Assembly (NCBI RefSeq): GCF_001426525.1
Contig: NZ_LMEW01000032.1
Location: forward strand, 311,370-375,369
DNA: 64,000 nt
DNA from: Massilia sp. Root133
GTDB taxonomy: Bacteria > Pseudomonadota > Gammaproteobacteria > Burkholderiales > Burkholderiaceae_D
Direction: 5' to 3'
Shown piece after piece: positions 16,817-25,455 of this stretch. The position numbers and the translations under genes are program-made. The notes under the pieces were generated by a model. It was not told the DNA's origin and did no database searches. It saw only the letters and a program-made list of their open reading frames with translations. Numbering within the stretch: the first letter of the stretch is position 1; each line of letters opens with the position of its first letter.

Positions 16817-17715
16817 GGTCGGACCTCCAGTGCGCGCGGCGCCGGTCCCTGGCGCAGCCAGCGGGCGCACAGCACGAGGCCCGCGATCAGGTAGGCGAGG
16901 CCGCCCGGGATCCACATGATGAGGCCACCCAGCTGCTGGTCTTCCAGCGGCGTCAGGCCGAACAGCTGCGCGCGGTTGCCGTACAGCGGATACCAGATCG
17001 TCTCCGACATGGTGAACAGGGCGCCGAGCGCGCCGGTGTGCATCATCGTCGTGAACAGGTAAACGATGGCCCCGCCGCGGCCGTGATGCCCGCCCTCGCG
17101 CCCCAGCACGGCCCACCAGAACAGCAGCGCCGTGGCGAGGAAGCTCGTGTGCTGCAGCGCGTGCATGCCGTTGTCGGCCAGCGCCAGCTGGAAGCAGGCC
17201 GGCACGTGCCACATCCACAGCGCCGCGAAGTGCAGCAGCCACGCATTCACGGGCGCCGTCAGCGCGCCCCACGCCGCGCGCACGGCGGGCCCGCGCGTGG
17301 CGGCCGCGATGCGCAACCGTCCCTCGGGCCCGAACGCCCATAGCCACAGCACGAGCGGACGGCCCAGCACGAGCAGCGGCCCCGCCACGATCATCAGGAC
17401 TTCGTGCTGCACCATGTGGGCGGAAAACGCGTAGCTGCCGGCGCCGTCCAGCGGCGACGCGAGCGCCAGCACGAGCATCGCCCAGCCCGCGCTGAACCAC
17501 GCGGCCTGGCGCGCCAGCCGGCGGCGTGCCCCGTGCGCGCGGGGCCATAAACGTTTCAGGCCCGCCGCGTACAGCAGCAGCGACAGCGCCAGCAAGGTCA
17601 CGACCCACCATTCCGCACCCCAGCCGAGCGCCGGGCCGGCCGCAAGTTCGGCCCGGACGTCGTGGGCGCGCGCGGCGAGCGGTGCGAACGCCGGCAAAGC
17701 GATCAGGCGGCGCAT
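16813..17715 (-). CDS. ctaG: Cytochrome c oxidase assembly protein, CtaG/caa3 type
   Basis: A 300-residue membrane protein of the caa3_CtaG family, needed to assemble the copper-containing oxidase. Conserved features are SAHMVQHEVLMIVAGPLLVLG, LWMWHVPACFQLAL, LQHTSFLATALLFWWAV and the FTTMMHTGALGALFTMS block, giving about seven membrane segments with histidines that likely handle copper. This is not the Cox11-type CtaG of aa3 oxidases. It overlaps the preceding small membrane protein gene by 13 bp. Confidence 0.85.
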   Translation of the reverse strand: MRRLIALPAFAPLAARAHDVRAELAAGPALGWGAEWWVVTLLALSLLLYAAGLKRLWPRAHGARRRLARQAAWFSAGWAMLVLALASPLDGAGSYAFSAHMVQHEVLMIVAGPLLVLGRPLVLWLWAFGPEGRLRIAAATRGPAVRAAWGALTAPVNAWLLHFAALWMWHVPACFQLALADNGMHALQHTSFLATALLFWWAVLGREGGHHGRGGAIVYLFTTMMHTGALGALFTMSETIWYPLYGNRAQLFGLTPLEDQQLGGLIMWIPGGLAYLIAGLVLCARWLRQGPAPRALEVRP

Positions 17716-18038
17716 GGCGACAGCACCCATTGCGGAAACCATTGCGCCAGCACGGCGAGGCAGCACAGCGCGCCGACCAGCGCGGCCACGAACGCGATGA
17801 ACGGCGCCCGGTCCGGTACGTGGTCGCGCGCGGCTTCCCGTCCCAGGCTGCGCCCTTCTCTCCAGTTGCGCCACGCGGCCCGGCTCATCCACACGCACAC
17901 GGCCAGCACGATGGCCGTGACGACGTTCGGCGCCACCATCGACTGGCGCGTGCACGCGGGCGTCACGAGCGCATACGTGATGGACAGGTTCGTGAGCGCC
18001 AGCGTGGGCGCGAGCAGCAGTGCCGGCCAGTTTCCCAT
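17703..18038 (-). CDS. Hypothetical membrane protein of the caa3 oxidase operon
   Basis: A 111-residue protein with three predicted membrane helices (about residues 5-28, 36-52 and 79-102). It lies 9 bp after ctaE and overlaps ctaG by 13 bp, so it is co-transcribed with the oxidase genes. Position and size suggest a small accessory subunit, comparable to the short membrane proteins often found between subunit III and the assembly factor, but no family motif was recognised. ATGGGAAACTGG follows an AAGGAGGG ribosome-binding site. Confidence 0.65.
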   Translation of the reverse strand: MGNWPALLLAPTLALTNLSITYALVTPACTRQSMVAPNVVTAIVLAVCVWMSRAAWRNWREGRSLGREAARDHVPDRAPFIAFVAALVGALCCLAVLAQWFPQWVLSPCAA

Positions 18039-18047
18039 CGTCCCTCC

Positions 18048-18689
18048 TTAAAAACGTGCGCCCCAGTAGATGACCGCGTAGATCGGCAGCCAGCTGAGGA
18101 CGACGAAATACCAGTAGCCCGCGTTCTCGCTGACGTCCACGAAGCGCTTGCCTTCCAGCCGTCCGGTGAACATCAACACCGTCAGCACGAGCGAATCGTA
18201 GGCGTCGGTGATGAGGTGCGTCGTGTGCAGACCGAGCAGCATCCACACGACGGAGCCGTAGGCATCGGTGTCCCAGCGCGTGTTCAGCGCGCCGAACTCG
18301 AACACGCGCACGGTGAGGAAGCCGACCGACACCGCCATGCACACGGTCATCCACAACCGCACGCCCGCGAGGTCGAGGCGCTCGGCCGCCCGCTTGGCCA
18401 TCTGGTTCGGCCACAGGCTCGCCAGCATGATCGCCGTGTTGACGGTCCCCCACAGCAGGTCGGGCGGGAACCGGCTCAGCGGCCACACGGTGGCATGGCT
18501 GCGCAGGTAGAAGTAGGCCATGATCGTCAGCGCGAACACGGTGCTCTCGACGGCGACGAGGCCCATCGTGCCCCACCACATCGGGCTGCGCACGCCGAAT
18601 CCGAACGTCGGCAGGTTGGACACGTCGAGCGCCGCGCCCCGCTGCACCGCTTCCTTGCCCGACTTGCGGTTCTCGATGGGCGCGCTCAT
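18048..18689 (-). CDS. ctaE: Cytochrome c oxidase subunit III
   Basis: A 213-residue haem-copper oxidase subunit III. Conserved segments MGLVAVESTVFALTIMAYFY, LWGTVNTAIMLAS, GLHTTHLITDAYDS and SENAGYWYFVVLSWLPIYAV give five helices, the short form of the subunit found in caa3 and cbb3-like operons rather than the seven-helix form. Its ATG overlaps the ctaD stop as ATGA. It stabilises the proton-pumping core encoded by ctaD. Confidence 0.88.
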   Translation of the reverse strand: MSAPIENRKSGKEAVQRGAALDVSNLPTFGFGVRSPMWWGTMGLVAVESTVFALTIMAYFYLRSHATVWPLSRFPPDLLWGTVNTAIMLASLWPNQMAKRAAERLDLAGVRLWMTVCMAVSVGFLTVRVFEFGALNTRWDTDAYGSVVWMLLGLHTTHLITDAYDSLVLTVLMFTGRLEGKRFVDVSENAGYWYFVVLSWLPIYAVIYWGARF

Positions 18690-20608
18690 GGTGCGGACTC
18701 CGAACGCACGCGCTGCTCGACGACGGCGCGCTTGGGCCAGAACCACAGCGTCGCGCCGATCGCCACCGGCGCGGCGGCCCAGACGACGGCCCACGGCGTA
18801 TAGATGGAGCCGACGAACAGGATCGTCGTCGCCACCGCCGACAGGAACGGCCAGATCGACGACGACGGCATCCACAGCCTGTGGTCGGGCTCGGCGTCGG
18901 TCACCGTGGTGACGAGGACTTCGCGCCAGTCGTTCGACATGCCGGTGACGTGCGTCGGCTCGGGTTGCGGCTGCCACAAGGGATAGCGGCCGTGCACCAT
19001 CGGGATGACTTCGAAATTGCCCATCGGCGGCGGCGACGCGACGCTCCATTCCAGCGTGCCCGCGCCCCACGGGTCGGGGCCCGCCATCGCGCCATGCCGC
19101 AGCGTGCGCACGACGTTCACGAGGAACAGCAGCACGCTCACGCCGATCATCGCCGCACCGATGCTGGACACGAGGTTCAGGTCGCCCCACCCCATCTCGG
19201 CCGGATACGTGTACACGCGGCGCGGCATGCCCCACAGGCCGAGCAGGTGCATCGGAAAGAACGCGACGTTGAAGCCGATGAAGAACAGCCAGAAGTTCCA
19301 GCGGCCGAGGCGCTCGCCCAGCAGCCGCCCGGTGAACTTGGGAAACCAGTAATAGAATGCGCCGAACAGCGGGAATACGGCGCCGCCCATCAGCACATAG
19401 TGCAGGTGCGCGACGACGAAGAAGCTGTCGTGCAGCTGCGTGTCGAGCGACACGGACGCCAGCATCAACCCCGTCAGCCCGCCCATCACGAGGATGAAGA
19501 AGAACGCCAGCACGAACAGCAGCGGCGTCCTGAAGTTGATCCGGCCGCTGCCCAGCGTGGCGATCCAGCAAAAGATCTGCACGGCCGTGGGCACGGCGAT
19601 GACGAGGCTGGCCGCCGTGAAGAACGTCTTGCCCAGTTCCGGCAGGTTGGTCGCGAACATGTGGTGCACCCACAGGCCGAACGCAAGGAACGCGGTCGTC
19701 ACGAGGGCCAGCACCATGGCCGGGTAGCCGACGACGGGGCGGCGCGAGAACGTCGCCACGATCGCGGAGATGAATCCCAGCGGCGGAATGAAGATCAGGT
19801 ACACCTCCGGGTGGCCGAAGAACCAGAACAGGTGCTGCCACAGGAGCGCATCGCCGCCCTTTTCCGGATTGTAGAACTGGGTGTCGACGAGGCGGTCAGT
19901 GATGAGCGCGGTACTCGCCAGCATCACGGCCGGCAGCGCGAACAGCACCATGAACGAGGTCACCAGCATGGCCCACACATACAGCGGCATGCGGTTCAGG
20001 CTCATGCCGGGTGCGCGCAGCTTGAGGATGGTCGCGATGATGACGATCGCCTCCATCAGGCCCGACAGCTCCGTGTACGTGATCATCTGGGCCCAGAAGT
20101 CCACGCCCTTGCCGGGCGAGTAGCGCAGGCTGGACAGCGGCACGTACGAGAACCAGCCGGCATCCGGCCCGGCGCCGGCGAAGAAGGCGGCGTACAGCAT
20201 GATGCCGCCCATGGTGAAGATCCAGTAGGCGTAGGCGTTCAGCCGCGGGAACGCGACGCTGCGCGCGCCGATCATCAGCGGGACCAGGTAGACCGCGACG
20301 GCCTGCATCACGGGCACGGCGAACAGGAACATCATCGTCGACCCGTGCATCGTGAAGATCTGGTTGTACATCTCCGGCTTCAGGAGGCCGGCGTCCGGCT
20401 GCGCCAGTTGCAGGCGGACCAGCAGCGCGAGCACGCCGCCCAGCAGGAAGAAGATCATGGTCGTGACCATGAAGCGCTTGCTGATCGTCTTGTGGTTGAT
20501 GGCCGCGAACCAGCCGTAGAGTCCCGGCGGGTCGCGCCACGTGCGTTCCAGCGCCGTGGCGGCGGCCGGGTCGGCATGCGGAACGAGGCGTGGGTCGGAT
20601 GCGGTCAT
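18686..20608 (-). CDS. ctaD: Cytochrome c oxidase subunit I
   Basis: The 640-residue catalytic subunit holds the low-spin haem and the haem-CuB oxygen site. The haem ligand histidine is in FTMHGSTMM, the CuB histidine and tyrosine are in WFFGHPEVYLIFIP, the histidine pair in LWVHHMFAT, and the last ligands in VVAHLHYVL. A C-terminal extension of about 100 residues with two extra helices is typical of caa3 enzymes. Its ATG overlaps the ctaC stop. Electrons arrive through the CuA and haem c of CtaC. Confidence 0.92.
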   Translation of the reverse strand: MTASDPRLVPHADPAAATALERTWRDPPGLYGWFAAINHKTISKRFMVTTMIFFLLGGVLALLVRLQLAQPDAGLLKPEMYNQIFTMHGSTMMFLFAVPVMQAVAVYLVPLMIGARSVAFPRLNAYAYWIFTMGGIMLYAAFFAGAGPDAGWFSYVPLSSLRYSPGKGVDFWAQMITYTELSGLMEAIVIIATILKLRAPGMSLNRMPLYVWAMLVTSFMVLFALPAVMLASTALITDRLVDTQFYNPEKGGDALLWQHLFWFFGHPEVYLIFIPPLGFISAIVATFSRRPVVGYPAMVLALVTTAFLAFGLWVHHMFATNLPELGKTFFTAASLVIAVPTAVQIFCWIATLGSGRINFRTPLLFVLAFFFILVMGGLTGLMLASVSLDTQLHDSFFVVAHLHYVLMGGAVFPLFGAFYYWFPKFTGRLLGERLGRWNFWLFFIGFNVAFFPMHLLGLWGMPRRVYTYPAEMGWGDLNLVSSIGAAMIGVSVLLFLVNVVRTLRHGAMAGPDPWGAGTLEWSVASPPPMGNFEVIPMVHGRYPLWQPQPEPTHVTGMSNDWREVLVTTVTDAEPDHRLWMPSSSIWPFLSAVATTILFVGSIYTPWAVVWAAAPVAIGATLWFWPKRAVVEQRVRSESAP

Positions 20609-21594
20609 CGGAGAGTCTCCAGGTAAGCCAGCAGGGCTTGCAGGTCGTCGGGCGGCAAGGCATTGGCGGGCATGTTCACGCCCGGCTTGAGCGCCTGGGG
20701 ATCGCTGATCCAGCCCGCGAGGTGGCCGCGGTTGTTGGGGAACATCCCGGCGCCGATCGTCCGGCGCGACGCGAGGTGCGTCAGGTCCGGTGCGATGCTC
20801 CCTTGCGCCGGCGTGCCCGCGATCGCGTGGCAGCGTGCGCAATTCGCATTCAGGAAAACGGCGCGGCCGCGGCGGGCCGCGGCGTCGCCCGGTTCGCGCG
20901 CGTTCTGGCGCTGGTTCGCGGCCCAGGCATCGTAGCTGGCGGGCGGCACCGCGTGCACGAGCAGCGCCATCAGCGCATGTTCGAGGCCGCAGAATTCCGC
21001 GCACTGCCCGCGATACGTGCCCGCGTGGTCGGCTCGCAGGTGCAGGGTGGCGGTGCGGCCCGGGATCATGTCCTTCTTGCCCGCCAGGTTCGGGATCCAC
21101 AGCGTATGGATCACGTCATCGGCACGCAAGGTGACGATGACGGGACGGCCCACGGGAATCGTCAGCTCGTTCGCCGTCGTGAATTCACGGGCGCCGTCCG
21201 CGTCGCGGTAGCGCGCTTCCCACCACCACTGGTGGCCCACGAGTTCGATGTCGATGGCGTCCCGCAGCGGCAGCCGGGCCAGCGCGCGGCTCGTGAAGAC
21301 GTCCCCCGCCAGCAGCACGAGGAGGCCCACGATGCACGCACCGGTCGCCCAGCCGATCCGGTGCCAGATGCGCCGCTCGGGCCCTTCCAGCGACGACGTG
21401 TCGGGTCGCGTGGCCGCGTCCGCGCGTGGCGCGCACCAGACGGCGATGATGGTCGCGACCACGATGGCCACGAACACGAACGTGCAGAGGGCCAGCGTGC
21501 CGTTCCACAGCGCGCCGATGTGGGCCGCCTGGGCGCCGGCGGCACGCAGCGCATCCTGCATGCCGCTCGCTTGCGCAACCGGCTCGAATGTCAT
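20605..21594 (-). CDS. ctaC: Cytochrome c oxidase subunit II fused to cytochrome c
   Basis: A 329-residue subunit II. Two membrane helices (about residues 30-54 and 82-102) are followed by the cupredoxin domain; CuA ligands are H163, C198, C202, H206 and M209 in GQCAEFCGLEHALM. A fused C-terminal cytochrome c domain has CARCH at residues 252-256 and a candidate methionine ligand near PNVN-M. This fusion defines the caa3 type. The first gene of the operon, it starts at an ATG preceded by AGGGAGG. The short gap upstream (21595-21711) shows no clear promoter. Confidence 0.9.
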   Translation of the reverse strand: MTFEPVAQASGMQDALRAAGAQAAHIGALWNGTLALCTFVFVAIVVATIIAVWCAPRADAATRPDTSSLEGPERRIWHRIGWATGACIVGLLVLLAGDVFTSRALARLPLRDAIDIELVGHQWWWEARYRDADGAREFTTANELTIPVGRPVIVTLRADDVIHTLWIPNLAGKKDMIPGRTATLHLRADHAGTYRGQCAEFCGLEHALMALLVHAVPPASYDAWAANQRQNAREPGDAAARRGRAVFLNANCARCHAIAGTPAQGSIAPDLTHLASRRTIGAGMFPNNRGHLAGWISDPQALKPGVNMPANALPPDDLQALLAYLETLR

Positions 21595-21711
21595 GTGCCT
21601 CCCTGAAAAAAAGGTCGAATCTGGATGCCAAAATGTCTACATTGCAGATATACCTTTTTTTCGGCCGTTCCCGCGCACGAATGGCGGCCGCGATACCGCC
21701 TTGCTACCCCT

Positions 21712-22641
21712 TCAGCGGCACAGCGCGTCGAGGCTGCCAACCGGGTCGACGGCCGGCAGCCCTGCCAGGTCGATGCCCGCATCCTGCGCGCGCCGCTCGA
21801 TCATCGCGCCGTTGCCGGCACCCGGACTCGGGATGCGATAAGCCGCGTCGGACTGCGCCTGGTCCAGCGTCACGTAATGCGCGCCCGCCGCGTCCAGGCG
21901 CTTCATCACTTCCGGCAGGGTGGCCGCGCTCCAGGCGCCCATGTGCGTCAGCAGCACCTGCGGAATCATGCGGCCGTACACGCGCTGCGACATGGCCTTC
22001 GTGCGTGCCAGTTGCTGGTCGATGCGGCGGTAGTAGCTCGCCTTCATGCCGTCGATCGCGGCCTGGTCGCCTTTGGCCACGCAGCGCGCGTACGTCTCCG
22101 TGTACGCCCAGTCGTCGAAGCCGAGGGTCACGTCCGCGACGCGGTAGCCGCGCGCCTTCAGCCACGCCAGCGCATCGTCGTGGCGCGCGCCCTTGCCGCC
22201 CGCATCGAGGAACGGGTAGCGCAGCACATGCCAGTCCTTGCCGGCCATGTATTTTCCCAGCACGGGTTCGTTCTTGCGCACGTCGTCTTCCCAGGCGTCC
22301 AGCGAGGCCGCCTGCGACAGGCCCATGTGCGTGTAGCCGTGGTTGCCGAGCGGGTAGCCGGCCTTGCGCCACACGTCCAGCGCGGCGTCGCTGTCCGCCT
22401 CCTTGCCGAGGGCCACGGCATTGACGAAGCCCCAGGCCTCGGGCACGCCGTGCGCCCTGAACGTCGCGACGTGCGAGCGCGCGATCTCGGCGCGCGTGAT
22501 GTCGGCCGGCTTGGAACCGTGCGAAGGCAGGTCGTCGACCGTGATGGCGACGTCGAAGCGGCTGCCCGATTCGGCGAGCGCGCTGCCGCAGGCGAGTGCC
22601 AGTGCACACAGGAGGATGGATTGTTTCAAGGTTGTCTCCAT
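21712..22641 (-). CDS. Polysaccharide deacetylase family protein
   Basis: A 309-residue exported protein with a NodB-type fold. A signal peptide ends near ALA-ES (residue 24). The first motif is AITVDDLPSHG (D36, D37) instead of the usual TFDDG, and the metal histidines are in LGNHGYTHMGL. The variant first motif is shared by a proteobacterial subgroup annotated only as polysaccharide deacetylase, whose substrates are not established. The ATG at 22641 is chosen because it directly precedes the signal peptide; upstream residues in frame look non-coding. Divergent from the broken alpha/beta hydrolase gene. Confidence 0.8.
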   Translation of the reverse strand: METTLKQSILLCALALACGSALAESGSRFDVAITVDDLPSHGSKPADITRAEIARSHVATFRAHGVPEAWGFVNAVALGKEADSDAALDVWRKAGYPLGNHGYTHMGLSQAASLDAWEDDVRKNEPVLGKYMAGKDWHVLRYPFLDAGGKGARHDDALAWLKARGYRVADVTLGFDDWAYTETYARCVAKGDQAAIDGMKASYYRRIDQQLARTKAMSQRVYGRMIPQVLLTHMGAWSAATLPEVMKRLDAAGAHYVTLDQAQSDAAYRIPSPGAGNGAMIERRAQDAGIDLAGLPAVDPVGSLDALCR

Positions 22642-22749
22642 AATTAGTTCGATCAATGCATTATTGCCCGGATAGCCCCGGGCAGGCAACGGCATGGAGA
22701 ACGCTATATGATCGCAAGGATCGACGTCCATTCAACGGAAAAAAAACGC

Positions 22750-23564
22750 ATGCAGACACGTTTCGCCGCCACCCTCCTCGCCGCCGTGTTGGCCGCGCCC
22801 GTCTTCGCCGCGCCGCGCGCCGTGGTCGCCGACCCGCCGCGGGCGCCGGGCCGAAGCCGACGATGGTGCTGCTGCACGGCCTGCCCGGCAACGAACAGAA
22901 TCTCGACCTCGCCCAGGCCGTGCGCCGCGCGGGCTGGAACGTGCTGACCCTGCACTACCGCGGCAGCTGGGGCTCGCCCGGCCGTTTTTCCCTCGCCGGC
23001 GCGGGCGAGGACGTCGAGGCCGCGATGGCGTACCTGCGCCGGCCGGACACCGTCGCGCAATACGGCGTCGACCTGCGCCGTATCGTCGTCGCGGGCCACA
23101 GCATGGGCGGCTTCTTCGCCGCGCGCTACGCCGCCACGCACGACGGCGTCGCCGGCGTCGTGCTGCTCGACCCGTGGAACATCGGCGCCACCGGCAAGGA
23201 CGTGGCCGCGCATCCGGAGACGCGCCAGGATGCCATCGCGGACCTGGGCGACGACTTCGGCAACAGCCTCGCCGGCACGGACGCCGCCGCGCTGATGGCG
23301 GAAGCGGAGCGCCATGCGCGCGACTGGGACCTGCTCGGCACGGCGCCCGCACTGGCGGGCAAGCCCGTGCTGATCGTCGGCGCGGAACACGGCAACGCGG
23401 GCCAGGTGTTGCCGCTGGCGGCGGCGCTCGGGGCACAGCGCGGCGCGCAGGTGCGGGCCGTCACGCTGCCCAGCGACCATGCGTTCGCGGACCAGCGCAT
23501 CGGGCTCGCGGGCATCGTCGTCGACTGGCTCGCCGCGCGCCGTCCGCGCACCGCGCCGAAATGA
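22750..23564 (+). pseudogene. Exported alpha/beta hydrolase, frameshifted
   Basis: The gene starts with a good signal peptide in one frame (MQTRFAATLLAAVLAAPVFA from 22750) and the hydrolase continues in another (MVLLHGLPGNEQN, nucleophile motif GHSMGG, ending at 23564). The frames would join if one G were restored between 22839 and 22840, where the sequence reads CCGCCGCGGGCGCCGGG; the repaired reading is D-P-P-A-G-A-G-P-K-P-T. So either a one-base deletion broke the gene or the base was missed in sequencing of a GC-rich run. The intact enzyme would be a dienelactone-hydrolase-like esterase of about 271 residues. Confidence 0.75.
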
Positions 23565-23633
23565 ACGGCGCCCGTATTGACGGGCGTCCTGCGCGATTGG
23601 ATGATTGACTTTACTTTCGCGGGCGGGGTAGGA

Positions 23634-23647
23634 TGAAATCGATTTCA
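23634..23647. promoter_or_regulatory. Palindromic operator TGAAATCGATTTCA before GH9
   Basis: A perfect 14 bp palindrome, TGAAATCGATTTCA, 25 bp before the GH9 start codon. The length and central CG are those of LacI-family operators. Near-copies lie at 37784, 42165 and 57859, all in front of hemicellulase or receptor genes, which supports a shared regulator. Confidence 0.6.
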
Positions 23648-23672
23648 ATTTCATAAGACCCAAGGAGACTGC

Positions 23673-25400
23673 ATGTATTCGTCGCGCCCGCGCCTTCCCA
23701 CCGCCCTCGCTTGCGCCGCCCTGCTCGCAACGGGCGCCGCACACGCGGCCGCCGGTATCGAAGTGAACCAGCTCGGCTTCCTGCCGGCCGCGCAAAAACT
23801 GGTCGTCGTGCCGGCCGGCGCGAACGAGCGCTTCAAGGTCGTCGATGCCGGCAGCGGCAAGACCGTGTTCGAAGGCACGCTGGGCCCGGCCGCGACGTGG
23901 GACGCATCGGGCGAGCGCGTGCGCATCGCCGATTTCTCCGGCCTGCGCACGGCCGGCAGCTACCGGGTGGCGGTGGCGGGTCAGCCGGATTCGCCCGTCT
24001 TCGCGATCGGCGCCGAACCGTATCGCGCGCTGGACGCCGGCGCCATCCACGCCTACACCTTGAACCGCGCAAGCATCGCGCTGGACGCGCGCGTCGCGGG
24101 TCCGTACGCGCGGCCGCTGGGCCATCCGGACGACAAGGTGCTCGTGCACGAATCGGCCGCCTCCGCCAAGCGGCCGGCCGGCACTGTGATCTCGAGCCCG
24201 AAAGGCTGGTACGACGCGGGCGACTACAACAAGTACATCGTCAACTCCGGCATCAGCACGTACACGCTGCTGGCCGCGTACGAACACTTCCCGGCCTGGT
24301 TCGACAAGCTCGCGGTCAACGTGCCGGAGTCTGGCAACGGTGTGCCCGACCTGCTGAACGAGGTGCAGTGGAACCTCGACTGGATGATCACCATGCAGGA
24401 TCCGGACGACGGCGGCGTCTACCACAAGCTGACGAACAAGAGCTTCGACGGCATGGTGATGCCGGACCGCGCGACGGCGCCGCGCTACGTCGTGCAGAAG
24501 ACCACGGCCGCGGCCCTCGACTTCGCGGCCGTGATGGCGACGGCGAGCCGCGTGCTGGCGCCGTTCGACGCCAAGGCGCCGGGCCGGTCGCAGCGTTACC
24601 TGGCCGCGGCAGAGCGCGCGTGGCGCTGGGCGGTCGACCATCCGGCCGTGCTGTACCGCCAGCCGGCCGACATCAAGACGGGCACCTACGGCGACGAAAA
24701 GGTCGACGACGAATTCTCGTGGGCCGCGGCCGAGCTGTATATCGCGACCGGCAAGGACGAGTACCGCAGCCGCGCCCTTGCCCAGGCGGCGGGCGTGCAG
24801 ACGGAACCCGGGTGGTCGGACGTGCGCCCGCTCGGCTGGATCTCGCTCGCGCAGCAGCGCGCGCGCCTGAAGAACCCGGCGGACGGGGACGTCGCCCGCA
24901 CCCATATCCTCGCGGCGGCCGACACCTTGCTGGCGCGCTGGCAGGCGTCGCCCGCGCGGCTGTCGCTGGCGAAGTCCGACTTCGTCTGGGGCAGCAATGC
25001 CGTGCTGCTGAACCAGGCCATGATGCTCGTGCAGGCCTACCGCCTCACGAACAAGGCCGACTACCTGAACGCGGCGCAGTCGGCGCTCGACTACACGCTG
25101 GGCCGCAATCCGCTCGGCATCAGCTATGTGACGGGCTTCGGCACCCGTTCGACCCTGCATCCGCACCACCGCCCGTCGGAAGCGGACGGCATCGCCGCGC
25201 CGGTCCCCGGCTGGCTCGCGGGCGGTCCGAATCCGGGCCAGCAGGACGCCAAGGATTGCAAGGACGTGTCGTACGCATCGAAGCAGCCGGCCCTGTCGTA
25301 CCTGGACCATGGCTGCAGCTACGCCAGCAACGAGATCGCGATCAACTGGAACGCGCCGCTCGTGTACGTGGCCGCCGCGCTGCAAGCGCTCCAGCGCTGA
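23673..25400 (+). CDS. GH9 endo-beta-glucanase / xyloglucanase, exported
   Basis: A 575-residue glycoside hydrolase of family 9. A signal peptide (cut near residue 26) is followed by the N-terminal Ig-like CelD_N domain (residues about 28-112) and an (alpha/alpha)6 catalytic domain. Catalytic aspartates D181 and D184 are in GWYDAGDYNKY, and the general acid E554 is in SYASNEIAINWN. Length and architecture are those of theme-type GH9 enzymes without a carbohydrate-binding module. The position facing the xyloglucan array and the operator-like palindrome upstream suggest it cuts the glucan backbone of xyloglucan or of its oligosaccharides. RBS AAGGAGA. Confidence 0.9.
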   Translation: MYSSRPRLPTALACAALLATGAAHAAAGIEVNQLGFLPAAQKLVVVPAGANERFKVVDAGSGKTVFEGTLGPAATWDASGERVRIADFSGLRTAGSYRVAVAGQPDSPVFAIGAEPYRALDAGAIHAYTLNRASIALDARVAGPYARPLGHPDDKVLVHESAASAKRPAGTVISSPKGWYDAGDYNKYIVNSGISTYTLLAAYEHFPAWFDKLAVNVPESGNGVPDLLNEVQWNLDWMITMQDPDDGGVYHKLTNKSFDGMVMPDRATAPRYVVQKTTAAALDFAAVMATASRVLAPFDAKAPGRSQRYLAAAERAWRWAVDHPAVLYRQPADIKTGTYGDEKVDDEFSWAAAELYIATGKDEYRSRALAQAAGVQTEPGWSDVRPLGWISLAQQRARLKNPADGDVARTHILAAADTLLARWQASPARLSLAKSDFVWGSNAVLLNQAMMLVQAYRLTNKADYLNAAQSALDYTLGRNPLGISYVTGFGTRSTLHPHHRPSEADGIAAPVPGWLAGGPNPGQQDAKDCKDVSYASKQPALSYLDHGCSYASNEIAINWNAPLVYVAAALQALQR

Positions 25401-25425
25401 CGCGGGACATCCGCGGCTCCACTAA

Positions 25426-25452
25426 CGTCGCCCCCGCCTGCGCGGGGCGACG
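25426..25452 (+). terminator. Hairpin between convergent GH9 and CE2 genes
   Basis: CGTCGCCCC (25426-25434) pairs with GGGGCGACG (25444-25452) around a 9-nt loop, in the 55 bp between the two stop codons. Only three T follow on the plus strand and none on the minus, so it is a weak bidirectional terminator at best. Confidence 0.4.
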
Positions 25453-25455
25453 GTT

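Noticed and set aside
18881..20626. A 581-codon plus-strand frame opposite ctaD
   Set aside because: ctaD carries all haem and copper ligands; the other frame is histidine/arginine-rich noise.
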